Shown here: in pieces, positions 46,527-54,962 of the stretch
Position numbering within the stretch: the stretch's first letter is position 1
How the letters are laid out: each line of letters opens with the position of its first letter
From: Paenibacillus sp. DCT19
GTDB lineage: Bacteria; Bacillota; Bacilli; Paenibacillales; Paenibacillaceae
Direction: 5' to 3'
Assembly (NCBI RefSeq): GCF_003268635.1
Contig: NZ_CP029639.1
Span: 3,669,501 to 3,733,500 of the forward strand
DNA length: 64,000 nucleotides
Program-made: the position numbers and the translations under genes
Notes under the pieces: generated by a model
Told to the model about the DNA's origin: nothing
Databases searched by the model: none
Seen by the model: only the letters and a program-made list of their open reading frames with translations

Positions 46527-47717
46527 CTAGAGCTGCTTATTCAAATCAAAACGGTTTATCTGAGCGTTATCAGTCATCACATAAATAATACCTGCACCTT
46601 CATATACAAACGTGGGATCTGACTCACTAAGTTCAGAAGTATTAACAGTATGAAGTAATTTCACTTTGGTGCGTGCAGACGCGCTTGTCTGATAGATGGA
46701 TATTTTTGAGTCCTCAACCAGCATGACGGTTCCATCCGGCGCAGTTTGATACATTTTGGCTGAGGCAGGTACAGTCTGCATGACACCTTTGTGATCAATA
46801 ATAAAAAAGTTGCCATTAGACTGTATCCCTGTGAATCCATTCGAAAACACGTTTTTTTTCACCGTCATCGATGTTTCCATATCATCATAGTAACTCACAT
46901 TGCTGATTTTTTGGGTCCATACCTCTTTCCCCTTCGTAGTTTTGGCGGTAAAACTTATGACATTGTTCCCGTGATTCTTCTGGAAATGAAGTAAACCATC
47001 GGATCCTAACCCTGAAAACATACCTTCTTTGAAGTCGAAATGGTACTGAAATTGCTGCTTCATTTTAAAATCATAATATGTCATACGGCTGGATGTCTTG
47101 CTTGTTCTGTTGGTAGTTTCAAGTAAACCATTGACAAAACCGTAAAGAATGGATGCATTCCAACTGTTTTTACCCAAAAATTTGCCTTGTGGACTATACC
47201 GATAACTAGTCACCCGTTCAGAAGCCGTTTCCAGATAAACAAATAAATTTCCATCAGGCATGATGGATATCCCAGATAAGGAACGGATTTTCTCGTCAAA
47301 GTACTTAGTCCACAAAACCTTCCCATTCGGATGGTATGCGGTTAGACGTGGTTTTACAACTCCTGAACTATTTCTAATCGAAGTGAGGATATAAACATTA
47401 CCGTTTGGTGCGACTTGTGCATATGTACCGAAAAAACTAAAAATTAGGTTGCTTCCTGCGGTATAATCGGTCTTGGATAATTGCTTTCCTGTCTTCTTGT
47501 CAAGATTGTACATCTGATTGTCCATACTCATAAAGTGGAATGTTTGATCTGCGATCCGGACGTTACTGTCTGACACATACTCGTGACCATCCGGTATGGA
47601 AAAAGTCCAATCTGGTTTTGGTAGTTTTTGAAAGTTGTTTGCAGAGACTGTTCCCGCAAGAATGCTGCTGAGCAGTAGGAACACTACTAAAGGTATCAAT
47701 CGTTTTACATGAAGCAA
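46527..47717 (-). CDS. secreted beta-propeller-like protein of unknown function
   Basis: A 396-residue exported protein. A signal peptide (LIPLVVFLLLSSILAG) ends near TVSAN. The body contains PQQ-type repeat fragments: MYNLDKKTGKQL, VYILTSIRNSSG, LTAYHPNGKVLWTKYF and MPDGNLFVYL, suggesting an eight- or seven-bladed propeller that does not show the cofactor-binding residues. The start is TTG at 47717 after AGGTGAT; no ATG lies in a better position. It has its own terminator. Function is unknown; the fold usually serves ligand or protein binding. Confidence 0.75.
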   Translation of the reverse strand: MLHVKRLIPLVVFLLLSSILAGTVSANNFQKLPKPDWTFSIPDGHEYVSDSNVRIADQTFHFMSMDNQMYNLDKKTGKQLSKTDYTAGSNLIFSFFGTYAQVAPNGNVYILTSIRNSSGVVKPRLTAYHPNGKVLWTKYFDEKIRSLSGISIMPDGNLFVYLETASERVTSYRYSPQGKFLGKNSWNASILYGFVNGLLETTNRTSKTSSRMTYYDFKMKQQFQYHFDFKEGMFSGLGSDGLLHFQKNHGNNVISFTAKTTKGKEVWTQKISNVSYYDDMETSMTVKKNVFSNGFTGIQSNGNFFIIDHKGVMQTVPASAKMYQTAPDGTVMLVEDSKISIYQTSASARTKVKLLHTVNTSELSESDPTFVYEGAGIIYVMTDNAQINRFDLNKQL

Positions 47718-47876
47718 ATCATATCACCTGTTTCTCATTTTTTAATTACAGATGCATTATCGTCATTTGTGTATGTAAAATGAATAGCATCCTGCATTTG
47801 GAAGACGGCTGGCTTTGGATATTTGATTAAGCATTATTTTTCAACTCAATAATTGTACTCCAAACGTTCCTTGACT

Positions 47877-48335
47877 TTACTCATTACTGATTACTAGCTT
47901 CAGCCCATCATGACTAGCAACAAATCCAAGACGTTCATAAAATCTGTGCGCATCTTTACGCTTCTTATCTGTCGTCAATTGAATCATTTCACATCCCTTA
48001 GCTTTAGCCTGATCGATGGCATATTTAAATAGAGATTCACCCACACCTTTACCTCTATAATCATTGCTGACACGAACACCTTCAATCTGGCCTCGTGTTG
48101 TACCCAATCTTGCTATCCCCGGGATAATCGTGAGCTGTAAACAACCGATCACTTCCTCCTTATCTATAGCAACGATTATTGAATTGCCGATCTGTTCTTC
48201 AATCTTCGCAAAAGCCTCAATGTATGCTAGGGGTAATGGTTCTTCATAGCGCTCTCGAGTAGCACCTAATTCGTCGTCTGCTAACAACCGAACGATGGCA
48301 GGAAGATATTCTACAGTAGCAGTTATAAACTTCAT
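47877..48335 (-). CDS. GNAT-family N-acetyltransferase
   Basis: A 152-residue acetyltransferase. It starts at the ATG at 48335, which follows GGAGGTATTT; an upstream TTG in frame lies inside this site. Motif A is clear: IEGVRVSNDYRGKGVGESLFKYAIDQAK, with the acetyl-CoA pyrophosphate loop YRGKGVG, and motif B ends in HRFYERLGFVASHDGLK. The substrate is not known. It is a single gene between the propeller protein and a small peptide gene. Confidence 0.92.
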   Translation of the reverse strand: MKFITATVEYLPAIVRLLADDELGATRERYEEPLPLAYIEAFAKIEEQIGNSIIVAIDKEEVIGCLQLTIIPGIARLGTTRGQIEGVRVSNDYRGKGVGESLFKYAIDQAKAKGCEMIQLTTDKKRKDAHRFYERLGFVASHDGLKLVISNE

Positions 48336-48560
48336 AAATACCTCCAATATGATAGGAATTTCCTCAGTAATTCTTCATTAATATAAGGTAATCTGTCGAT
48401 CAGTCAATTTTAATAACTTTGTCAAAGCAGTATGAATCTTTCTCATAATCATTATGTTCATAGAACGCATAGGCATTCGTTCGCTTCATCCCTGTACATA
48501 AAATAATGCTGGAAATTCCTTTGTCCGTTTGGAAGACTCATTCTAGAAATAAAGATCATG
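48336..48560. other. non-coding stretch between the GNAT gene and a terminator
   Basis: The 48336-48656 gap contains the GNAT ribosome binding site and, at 48561-48593, a terminator. I saw no open reading frame with a start site, promoter or repeat in the rest. Confidence 0.4.
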
Positions 48561-48593
48561 AAAAACCCCAGCGAGGATAGCCAAGCTGAGGTT
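48561..48593 (-). terminator. intrinsic terminator after the small peptide gene
   Basis: Minus-strand ACCTCAGC / GCTGGGGT stem followed by TTTTTC, about 64 bases after the 53-residue gene's stop. Confidence 0.75.
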
Positions 48594-48656
48594 CATTCAT
48601 GTATTATCATTGTGTTTGAAGTTCTAATCACTTTCAGCATTCGGTTGCCTAACACA

Positions 48657-48818
48657 CTAGGCGCTTTGAATACCTTTAATCACTTCAACTTTTTTATCAC
48701 CGGCTGTTTTAGCTACATCTAACGTTGTTTTACCTTGAAAAGTGATGATCACACCTGCCGCCATCATAGAGACAATTAGAGCAGTACTAAGGATTGTGGA
48801 AACTTTCTTATTGACCAT
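48657..48818 (-). CDS. 53-residue exported or membrane peptide, unknown
   Basis: A short gene with strong translation signals: the ATG at 48818 follows GGAGGTATTATT. The product has a basic start (MVNKKVS), one hydrophobic helix (TILSTALIVSMMAAGVIITF) and a charged C-terminal tail (KTAGDKKVEVIKGIQSA). This layout fits an exported pro-peptide, such as Phr-type signalling peptides, or a single-pass membrane peptide. No Rap-type phosphatase gene is nearby, so the first idea is weak. A terminator follows. Confidence 0.6.
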   Translation of the reverse strand: MVNKKVSTILSTALIVSMMAAGVIITFQGKTTLDVAKTAGDKKVEVIKGIQSA

Positions 48819-49006
48819 AATAATACCTCCATTATGCATTATGTAATCATCGGCTCAGGATGATGACGAGCCTAGGTTGAACCCTTAAACTCCGTAGTGA
48901 ATTAACAGCATTTCACTTTTTTTCATGAGTAATCCACGTAGTAAATGTATTATAGCGCATTGACAATGTTTGTAAAAGGATTTTATTTAACTCAGAAGAC
49001 AACTCT

Positions 49007-49657
49007 TCACTGGTTGCTCATTACATGTAGATAAAAGTTCAAGTCGTTTTCCAGATGCTTTTTCATTAGCTCCTCAGCTCGCTCACCGCTTCTAGACTTA
49101 ATTGCCTCGTAAATTTCTTCATGCTCATCGATAAGATGAGGACGATTATAGATCACAACTGTTTTTCTAAACAGATAAATGATGGCTTGCATCCGGTCTA
49201 TAATATCAATCATCAGCGGATTATTACTCGCTTTTACAATATCGTTATGGAAACTCTCGTTGGCGGACATAATCTCATCTTTTGTCCCCGTTCTCCCGAT
49301 CTCCACATACTTATACAGCTCTTCAATCTCGTTGTCTTTCAAAAAATTCGCTGCACATTTGGCCGAGTACCCTTCGAGCAATATCCGAACATTAAACAAA
49401 TTACGTAAATCCTTTTCCGTAGGTTTAACCACTTTTTTTTGAACAATTAATCCTTCGTTTTCCAGCTTACGTATCGAATCTCTTATGGGAGTTCTGCTCA
49501 CTCCAAGCTCTGTAGCGAGCTTTTCTTCAACGATCTTCGTACCGCTCGGAAGCTCCCCGTTTAAAATCTTGTCTCGAAGAATTTCATAACATTGATGGTA
49601 CGCCGGTCGTGAACTATTATTTTCATGCACAAACTTCACCTCTGTCTCATTTCTCAT
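49007..49657 (-). CDS. GntR-family (FCD) transcriptional regulator
   Basis: A 216-residue repressor-type regulator. The winged helix-turn-helix is at about residues 18-80 (GTKIVEEKLATELGVSRTPI, RKLENEGLI) and the FCD effector domain follows (NVRILLEGYSAKCAANF, SFHNDIVKASNNPLM with metal-binding Asp/His positions, and RAEELMKKHL). The start may be ATG at 49657 or GTG at 49630, the latter better placed after GAGGTG. The gene is divergent from the garR operon, and four GTATAC boxes lie between them, so it is very probably the operon's own regulator, responding to an acid sugar. Confidence 0.88.
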   Translation of the reverse strand: MRNETEVKFVHENNSSRPAYHQCYEILRDKILNGELPSGTKIVEEKLATELGVSRTPIRDSIRKLENEGLIVQKKVVKPTEKDLRNLFNVRILLEGYSAKCAANFLKDNEIEELYKYVEIGRTGTKDEIMSANESFHNDIVKASNNPLMIDIIDRMQAIIYLFRKTVVIYNRPHLIDEHEEIYEAIKSRSGERAEELMKKHLENDLNFYLHVMSNQ

Positions 49658-49719
49658 ATCAATATAGTACCAAATTATGTTCATAAAATCATTCCAATAA
49701 ACGATATACACCAATAAAA

Positions 49720-49789
49720 GTATACGAAACTTCAAAAATTGTATACAAAAATATATTTTAATGTATACAATTTTAAAATTTTAGTATAC
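49720..49789. promoter_or_regulatory. array of four GTATAC operator boxes
   Basis: GTATAC occurs at 49720-49725, 49741-49746, 49763-49768 and 49784-49789. Start-to-start distances are 21, 22 and 21 bases, two turns of the helix, so all boxes face the same side. Flanks are AT-rich (TTGTATACAA, ATGTATACAA, TAGTATACAA). GTATAC-centred palindromes are typical for FCD-type GntR proteins, and the divergent regulator gene is 60 bases away. Confidence 0.8.
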
Positions 49790-49791
49790 AA

Positions 49792-49823
49792 TGAAAACGC
49801 AATCAACGATGTAAGCGGTTGCC
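49792..49823 (+). promoter_or_regulatory. two cre-like sites in front of garR
   Basis: TGAAAACGCAATCA (49792-49805) fits the cre consensus TGNAANCGNWNNCA completely, and TGTAAGCGGTTGCC (49810-49823) fits except at its last base. They directly follow the GTATAC array and precede the garR start by about 120-150 bases, in line with catabolite repression of the operon. Confidence 0.65.
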
Positions 49824-49941
49824 GATAAATTATTTCATCCTTTCGTCAAGTCGCTTCTTCATTCTTCACATTTCGTCAACTGAATATATTCAATCATGGG
49901 CATAGAAGCCCTCGCTCACAAAAGTATTAGGAGGAAATATC

Positions 49942-50850
49942 ATGGCTAAAAAAGTTGGTTTTATTGGACTCGGAATCATGGGCAAACCGATGGCTCTTAA
50001 TCTCAGAAAAGCAGGACACGAATTAACCGTTAATGATCTCAATCAGGAAGCGGTTCAAATATTGCTAGACTCCGGTGCAACTGCAGCCTCCTCACCCAGA
50101 GAAATCGCTGAGAAATGCGAAATTATTATTACGATGCTCCCTGCATCCCAACATGTGCAAGCTGTTGTTTTGGGTGAACAAGGTATTTTATCCGGAGCAA
50201 AAGAAGGCTCCATTATTATTGATATGAGCTCCATCACTCCTGCCGTTTCCATCGCTCTTGCAGAAGAAGCAGCAAAAAAAGGCGTTGGATTCTTGGATGC
50301 ACCCGTTAGCGGCGGAGAACCAAAAGCCGTTGATGGTACTTTAGCAATTATGGTCGGCGGTAAAGAAAGCGTATTCGAAGCAGCTAAGTCCGTTTTGTTT
50401 GATATGGGGACGGCGGTCACCTTGGTTGGAGATAGTGGATGCGGAGTTACTGCGAAGCTCGCTAACCAGATCATTGTTAATTTAAATATTGCTGCAATGT
50501 CCGAAGCGCTTGTCCTGGCTGCTAAAGCTGGGATTGATATTGAGAAAATGTATCAGGCGATTCGAGGTGGGTTAGCAGGCAGTGCGGTTCTTGATGCCAA
50601 AGTTCCACTCATTCTGGAAAGAAACTTTGCTCCAGGAGGTACAATCGCGATCAACATGAAAGATATTACCAACGTAATGGACACAGCTCATGAGATTGGT
50701 GTACCTCTTCCCCTGTCCAGCCACTTGTTAGAAATGTTCCATGCCCTGAAGGTTGACGGGAAATTAATGGACGACCACGGCGGGATCGTACAGTATTATG
50801 AAAAATTAGCAAATGTCGAAGTAAGGGGTCTTGGCTATGAAAACAAATAA
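49942..50850 (+). CDS. garR: GarR-like 2-hydroxy-3-oxopropionate (tartronate semialdehyde) reductase
   Basis: A 302-residue beta-hydroxyacid dehydrogenase. The Rossmann motif VGFIGLGIMGKPMALNL, the substrate loop DAPVSGGEPKAVDGTLAIMVGG and the catalytic lysine segment AKLANQIIVNLNIAAMSEAL are complete, and AIRGGLAGSAVLDAK is especially GarR-like. GarR reduces tartronate semialdehyde to D-glycerate; the closely related LtnD/YgbJ oxidise L-threonate, which the next gene makes possible. The ATG follows AGGAGGAAATATC. It is the first gene of the garR-kinase-gntP operon, downstream of GTATAC and cre sites. Confidence 0.85.
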   Translation: MAKKVGFIGLGIMGKPMALNLRKAGHELTVNDLNQEAVQILLDSGATAASSPREIAEKCEIIITMLPASQHVQAVVLGEQGILSGAKEGSIIIDMSSITPAVSIALAEEAAKKGVGFLDAPVSGGEPKAVDGTLAIMVGGKESVFEAAKSVLFDMGTAVTLVGDSGCGVTAKLANQIIVNLNIAAMSEALVLAAKAGIDIEKMYQAIRGGLAGSAVLDAKVPLILERNFAPGGTIAINMKDITNVMDTAHEIGVPLPLSSHLLEMFHALKVDGKLMDDHGGIVQYYEKLANVEVRGLGYENK

Positions 50851-52273
50851 CCGGTCTGTAGAAGAGGTTTTCAGTAGAATTCCTTCTCCTGATACGAACC
50901 TTATTCATGGAATGATTAATCAAGAGCTTCAACACTTTAATCGTAAAATTATCGTTTTGGATGATGATCCAACCGGTGTTCAAACTGTACATGGCATCTC
51001 GGTCTATACGGACTGGTCCGTGGATAGTATCGACAGAGGATTTCAGGAAGACAATTCGATGTTCTTTATCCTCACCAACTCACGTGGGTTTACAGCTACT
51101 GAGACGACAAAAGCACACCAGGAAATTGCTGCAAATATTGTAGAAGCTGCGAAAAGAAACAATCGCGAATTTACGATTATAAGCCGTGGTGATTCTACAC
51201 TTCGAGGTCACTATCCACTTGAAACTGAAGTGTTAAAAGACACCGTTGAAGCTAAGTCCAATATACGGTTTGACGGTGAAATACTCCTCCCCTTTTTCAA
51301 AGAAGGCGGACGCTTCACCATCGACAATGTGCACTATGTTCAATATGATACGGAATTGGTTCCAGCAGGAGAAACTGAATTCGCCAAAGATCGCACCTTT
51401 GGTTACACCAAATCACATTTAGGTGCGTGGGCAGAGGAAAAATCGAATGGGCAGTATAAAGCGGATCAGATGACTTACATCTCGCTGGAAAGCCTTCGTG
51501 CCATGCACATTGATCTCATTGAACAGCAGTTGTTAAAAGTTGAGAACTTCAATAAAGTTATCGTAAATGCAATTGACTATTCGGATGTTCAAGTCTTCAC
51601 CATTGCTTTGATTCGAGCCTTCAATAAAGGTAAACATTTTATGTTTAGAAGTGCTGCTGCACTTACGAAGGTCATGGGAGGCGTTAGTAACAAAAGCCTG
51701 CTCACGCGTGCAGAAATGATGAGTGACAATACAAACCATGGCGGATTAGTCATTATCGGATCACATGTCAAAAAAACGACGGAACAGTTTGAAGAACTGA
51801 AAAAGTCCAGTGTAGTAGAATTTGTTGAATTTAACGTTCATCTTGTTCTGGAACCCGATCAATTCGATAATGAGCTTAACAGAGTTGTTGAGACAACCAA
51901 CCAACTGATCCTCGAAGGTAAAAATGTGGCTGTCTATACCAAAAGAGAGCGATTAGACCTTGGAGAGGACAGAAAAGAAGATGAATTGAAACTATCCGTC
52001 AAAATTTCGGATGCAGTTACGAGTATTGTCAAACGATTAGAAGTACGGCCATCCTATATCATTGCTAAAGGCGGCATTACCTCAAGCGATATTGGAACGA
52101 ACGGATTGGAAGTTAAACGAGCTACCGTTGCCGGACAGATTCGACCTGGTATTCCCGTGTGGACAACCGGGGATGAAAGTAAATTTCCAGGAATCTCCTA
52201 TGTCATCTTCCCTGGCAATGTGGGTACTGTAACCGATCTAAGGGAAGTTGTTGAAATGTTGAGTACGAAGTAA
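50837..52273 (+). CDS. DUF1537-family four-carbon acid-sugar kinase (OtnK/YgbK-like)
   Basis: A 478-residue kinase. It starts at the ATG at 50837, overlapping the last 14 bases of garR, after AAGGGGTC. The N-terminal substrate domain has IVLDDDPTGVQTVHGISVYTD, the family acidic signature, and the C-terminal nucleotide-binding domain has YIIAKGGITSSDIGTNGLEV and PGNVGTVTDLREVVE. Known members phosphorylate 2-oxo-tetronates, threonate or erythronate on O4. It should act in the cytoplasm on the product of the GarR-like enzyme or on an acid sugar brought in by the GntP permease. Confidence 0.88.
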   Translation: MKTNNRSVEEVFSRIPSPDTNLIHGMINQELQHFNRKIIVLDDDPTGVQTVHGISVYTDWSVDSIDRGFQEDNSMFFILTNSRGFTATETTKAHQEIAANIVEAAKRNNREFTIISRGDSTLRGHYPLETEVLKDTVEAKSNIRFDGEILLPFFKEGGRFTIDNVHYVQYDTELVPAGETEFAKDRTFGYTKSHLGAWAEEKSNGQYKADQMTYISLESLRAMHIDLIEQQLLKVENFNKVIVNAIDYSDVQVFTIALIRAFNKGKHFMFRSAAALTKVMGGVSNKSLLTRAEMMSDNTNHGGLVIIGSHVKKTTEQFEELKKSSVVEFVEFNVHLVLEPDQFDNELNRVVETTNQLILEGKNVAVYTKRERLDLGEDRKEDELKLSVKISDAVTSIVKRLEVRPSYIIAKGGITSSDIGTNGLEVKRATVAGQIRPGIPVWTTGDESKFPGISYVIFPGNVGTVTDLREVVEMLSTK

Positions 52274-52398
52274 TTCGAAACCCGTTAGTATGACCAGACT
52301 GTGAGGAGCAACACTAATAACAAAGCAATATAAACAATTAGTGCGCTCCTTATCATCCGGTTTCTTATATCAAGCAAATAAAGAAATGAGGAAATTAT

Positions 52399-53718
52399 AT
52401 GCCAATTATCTCAGTCACAATAGGGGTCATTATATTACTTATATTAATGATGGCTTTTAAGTTAAACGCTTTCATATCATTAATTATTGTTTCCTTAGCT
52501 GTTGGCTTACTGGAAGGAATGACTCCGATTCAAGCTGTCGAGTCCATCGAAGCTGGCTTAGGCGGAACACTCGGTCATTTAACGATGATCATCATATTCG
52601 GAGGAATTCTCGGTAAATTAATGACCGATTCTGGTGGTGCTCAGCGCATTGCCACAACCATGATCAGTGCCTTTGGTCAAAAACGTACTCAGCTGGCAGC
52701 CGTTATTACAGCAGCTATTGTTGGAATCGCTTTATTCTTTGAAACTGGAGTGGTCGTGTTAATTCCGTTGGTATTTACCATCGCCAGAGCTGCACGAGTA
52801 CCTGTTCTATATCTTGGAATGCCCGTTATTGCAGCACTTATAACCATGCACGGATTCGTACCTCCGCATCCTGGCCCTACAGCCGTTGCTAATGTTTTTG
52901 GAGCCAATATCGGATTAACGATGATCTTAGGTATCCTTGTTGCGATCCCTGCATTCATCCTTGCTGGCCCTGTGTATACAAGGTTATTTAAAAAAGAAGC
53001 CTTGGAAATCGATATCCCCAAAGGTCTATTTAATCCAAAAGAATTTAAGGAAGAAGAGCTGCCTAAATTCGGAATCAGTCTTTTCACAGCACTTCTACCT
53101 GTCATTTTGATTGCGCTTCAAACTTTTGTCGAGATCTTTGCACCTGAATCAGCATTTTCATCTGTAACTAATTTCATCGGTAATGCCAATGTCGCTTTGT
53201 TGATTTCTGTCTTGGTTGCCATTTTCACTTTTGGACTGAACCTAGGCAAAAAAATGCCAGAGGTTATGAAATCTCTAAGTGATTCTGTAAGTGGAATCGG
53301 AATGATTCTCTTGATTATCGCTGGTGGTGGTGCGTTCAAGCAAGTGTTGATCGATAGTCATATTGATCAATATATCTCTGATCTTATGGCAGGCTCCACG
53401 CTATCTCCTCTCATTCTAACTTGGTTGATCGCAGCCATCTTGAGAATTGCCGTTGGTTCTGCAACTGTGGCTGGTATGACAGCAGCTGGTATTGCCGCGC
53501 CTCTGGTTGCTGCCACAGGAGTAAGTCCAGAACTTATGGTTCTAGCAGCTGGTGCGGGAAGCGTAACATTCTCTCACGTCAATGATGCAGGCTTCTGGAT
53601 TTACAAAGAGTATTTTAATCTTACTATAGGTAAGACGATAAAAACCTGGTCAGTCATGGTCACGATTATTTCATTGGTAGGACTTGCTGGTGTCCTGATT
53701 CTAGATATGTTTATGTAA
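52399..53718 (+). CDS. GntP-family gluconate/acid-sugar permease
   Basis: A 439-residue membrane transporter with about 12-14 hydrophobic segments. Family signatures are GGILGKLMTDSGGAQRIATT, FFETGVVVLIPLVF, HGFVPPHPGPTAVANVFGANIG and the C-terminal GAGSVTFSHVNDAGFW. GntP proteins import gluconate and related acid sugars by proton symport. It lies 125 bases after the kinase with a separate AGGAAA-type site, and its terminator ends the operon. It corresponds to YgbN in the E. coli threonate cluster. Confidence 0.93.
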   Translation: MPIISVTIGVIILLILMMAFKLNAFISLIIVSLAVGLLEGMTPIQAVESIEAGLGGTLGHLTMIIIFGGILGKLMTDSGGAQRIATTMISAFGQKRTQLAAVITAAIVGIALFFETGVVVLIPLVFTIARAARVPVLYLGMPVIAALITMHGFVPPHPGPTAVANVFGANIGLTMILGILVAIPAFILAGPVYTRLFKKEALEIDIPKGLFNPKEFKEEELPKFGISLFTALLPVILIALQTFVEIFAPESAFSSVTNFIGNANVALLISVLVAIFTFGLNLGKKMPEVMKSLSDSVSGIGMILLIIAGGGAFKQVLIDSHIDQYISDLMAGSTLSPLILTWLIAAILRIAVGSATVAGMTAAGIAAPLVAATGVSPELMVLAAGAGSVTFSHVNDAGFWIYKEYFNLTIGKTIKTWSVMVTIISLVGLAGVLILDMFM

Positions 53719-53737
53719 AAAATAATTTAAATTGTTG

Positions 53738-53785
53738 CCAAAGAGTCCAAGTAGGATGAACCTCTGCTTGTGCTCTTTGGCTTTT
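53738..53785 (+). terminator. intrinsic terminator after the acid-sugar operon
   Basis: CCAAAGAG / CTCTTTGG stem with an inner AAGTAG/CTGCTT helix, followed by CTTTTACT, about 20 bases after the gntP stop. Confidence 0.8.
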
Positions 53786-53912
53786 ACTGTTATCTGTCTA
53801 GAACCATAACAGTTAACAACCGATTATGAAGATGTTAATAAGAGCTTCACGCAATCATTTAGACCGACACATAACAATTAGGATTTGACCTTTTATTTGA
53901 TTCCTAAAATAA

Positions 53913-53935
53913 AAAAAGCCGCTATACTAGGGACA
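53913..53935 (-). terminator. degenerate terminator of the recurrent family
   Basis: Minus-strand GTCCCTAGTATAGCGGC followed by seven T's, seven bases after the LysR stop. The left arm (GTCCC for the usual GTCGC) no longer pairs fully. Confidence 0.65.
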
Positions 53936-53939
53936 AGGT

Positions 53940-54830
53940 TTAACGATGATAAAAATCCATAAATGCAGCTTGAAAACCTTTGCAAGTCACACTGTGTTCT
54001 CGATTTTTATGAGTAATCAGGCCGTGAGTAAAGGTCATTTTTGGGGCAAAAGAAAGAATTTGCAATTCTCCTGTTTGTAGCTCCTTACGGATTGCTATTT
54101 CAGGAATTAGAGCATACCCTTTACCACAGCCCACATATTGTTTGATCATCTCCAGACTAGGCAGCTCTAAAGCATCTTTAACCGTAATACCAGCTTGCTT
54201 CAAAACATCTATAGCCGACGTGTGGTACAAACAAGATGTACCGTTGCTGATGAAAAGTTGATGGTTCAGGATATGCGCTCCAAACTTTTTCACGTTCTGA
54301 GTGATGGTCTGCGACGCAGCGAATACAATTGTTTCTTCCAAGATAGGATTAAAAAGAAGTTCATGTCGATTCGGATTCTCAGGCACAATACCAAAGTCCA
54401 GCTCATAATCGAGAACGCCTTTTAGAATCTCCTGATGTGTTCCGTGTTCTATACGCAAATTCACATTAGGCCTCTGACTTGTATATTCCTGAATGAAAGG
54501 CAACATTCGTGTAAGGAAAAAAGACTCTTGTGTTCGAATACGTATCGTTCCAGATGGCTCTGCCAGTTCATGGATATGTTCATCAAGGGATTGAATCAAG
54601 TGCACATACTGATAAGCATATTTGGAGAATACCTTTCCCGCCTCCGTCAGTTCTATCCCCCTTGGATAGCGATGCACCAACTTTTGTCCAACAATTCTCT
54701 CTAACTGCTGAATGTGAGTCGTCACAGTAGATTGCACATAACCTAAACGCTCAGCAGCTCGACTGAAGCTTTTTTCTTCCATTAAAGCGATAAAAGCGAG
54801 AAAAAAACGTCCTTCTAATGCATCCATCAC
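53940..54830 (-). CDS. LysR-family transcriptional regulator
   Basis: A 296-residue regulator with an N-terminal winged helix-turn-helix (residues about 5-65: FIALMEEKSFSRAAERLGYV, STVTTHIQQLERIVGQKL) and a periplasmic-binding-like effector domain (RIRTQESFFLTRMLPFIQEY, SLEMIKQYVGCGKGYALIPE). It starts with GTG at 54830 or the following ATG. It is divergent from the alpha/beta hydrolase gene, with 130 bases between them, the common arrangement for a LysR activator of its neighbour. Ligand unknown. Confidence 0.9.
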   Translation of the reverse strand: MMDALEGRFFLAFIALMEEKSFSRAAERLGYVQSTVTTHIQQLERIVGQKLVHRYPRGIELTEAGKVFSKYAYQYVHLIQSLDEHIHELAEPSGTIRIRTQESFFLTRMLPFIQEYTSQRPNVNLRIEHGTHQEILKGVLDYELDFGIVPENPNRHELLFNPILEETIVFAASQTITQNVKKFGAHILNHQLFISNGTSCLYHTSAIDVLKQAGITVKDALELPSLEMIKQYVGCGKGYALIPEIAIRKELQTGELQILSFAPKMTFTHGLITHKNREHSVTCKGFQAAFMDFYHR

Positions 54831-54962
54831 ATCGGATCAACCTTTCATATTCCATTTTGAAATAGTAAGCATTCAATATATTCGTTAGTCAAATAGATGA
54901 TTGTATTATACGATATCTTTAGTTGTTCGTGTTATTAAAAAATAGCGAAGGAGATGTAACAT

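Noticed and set aside
48657..48818. Toxin or antitoxin of a small toxin system
   Set aside because: No partner gene or antisense RNA promoter is visible beside it.
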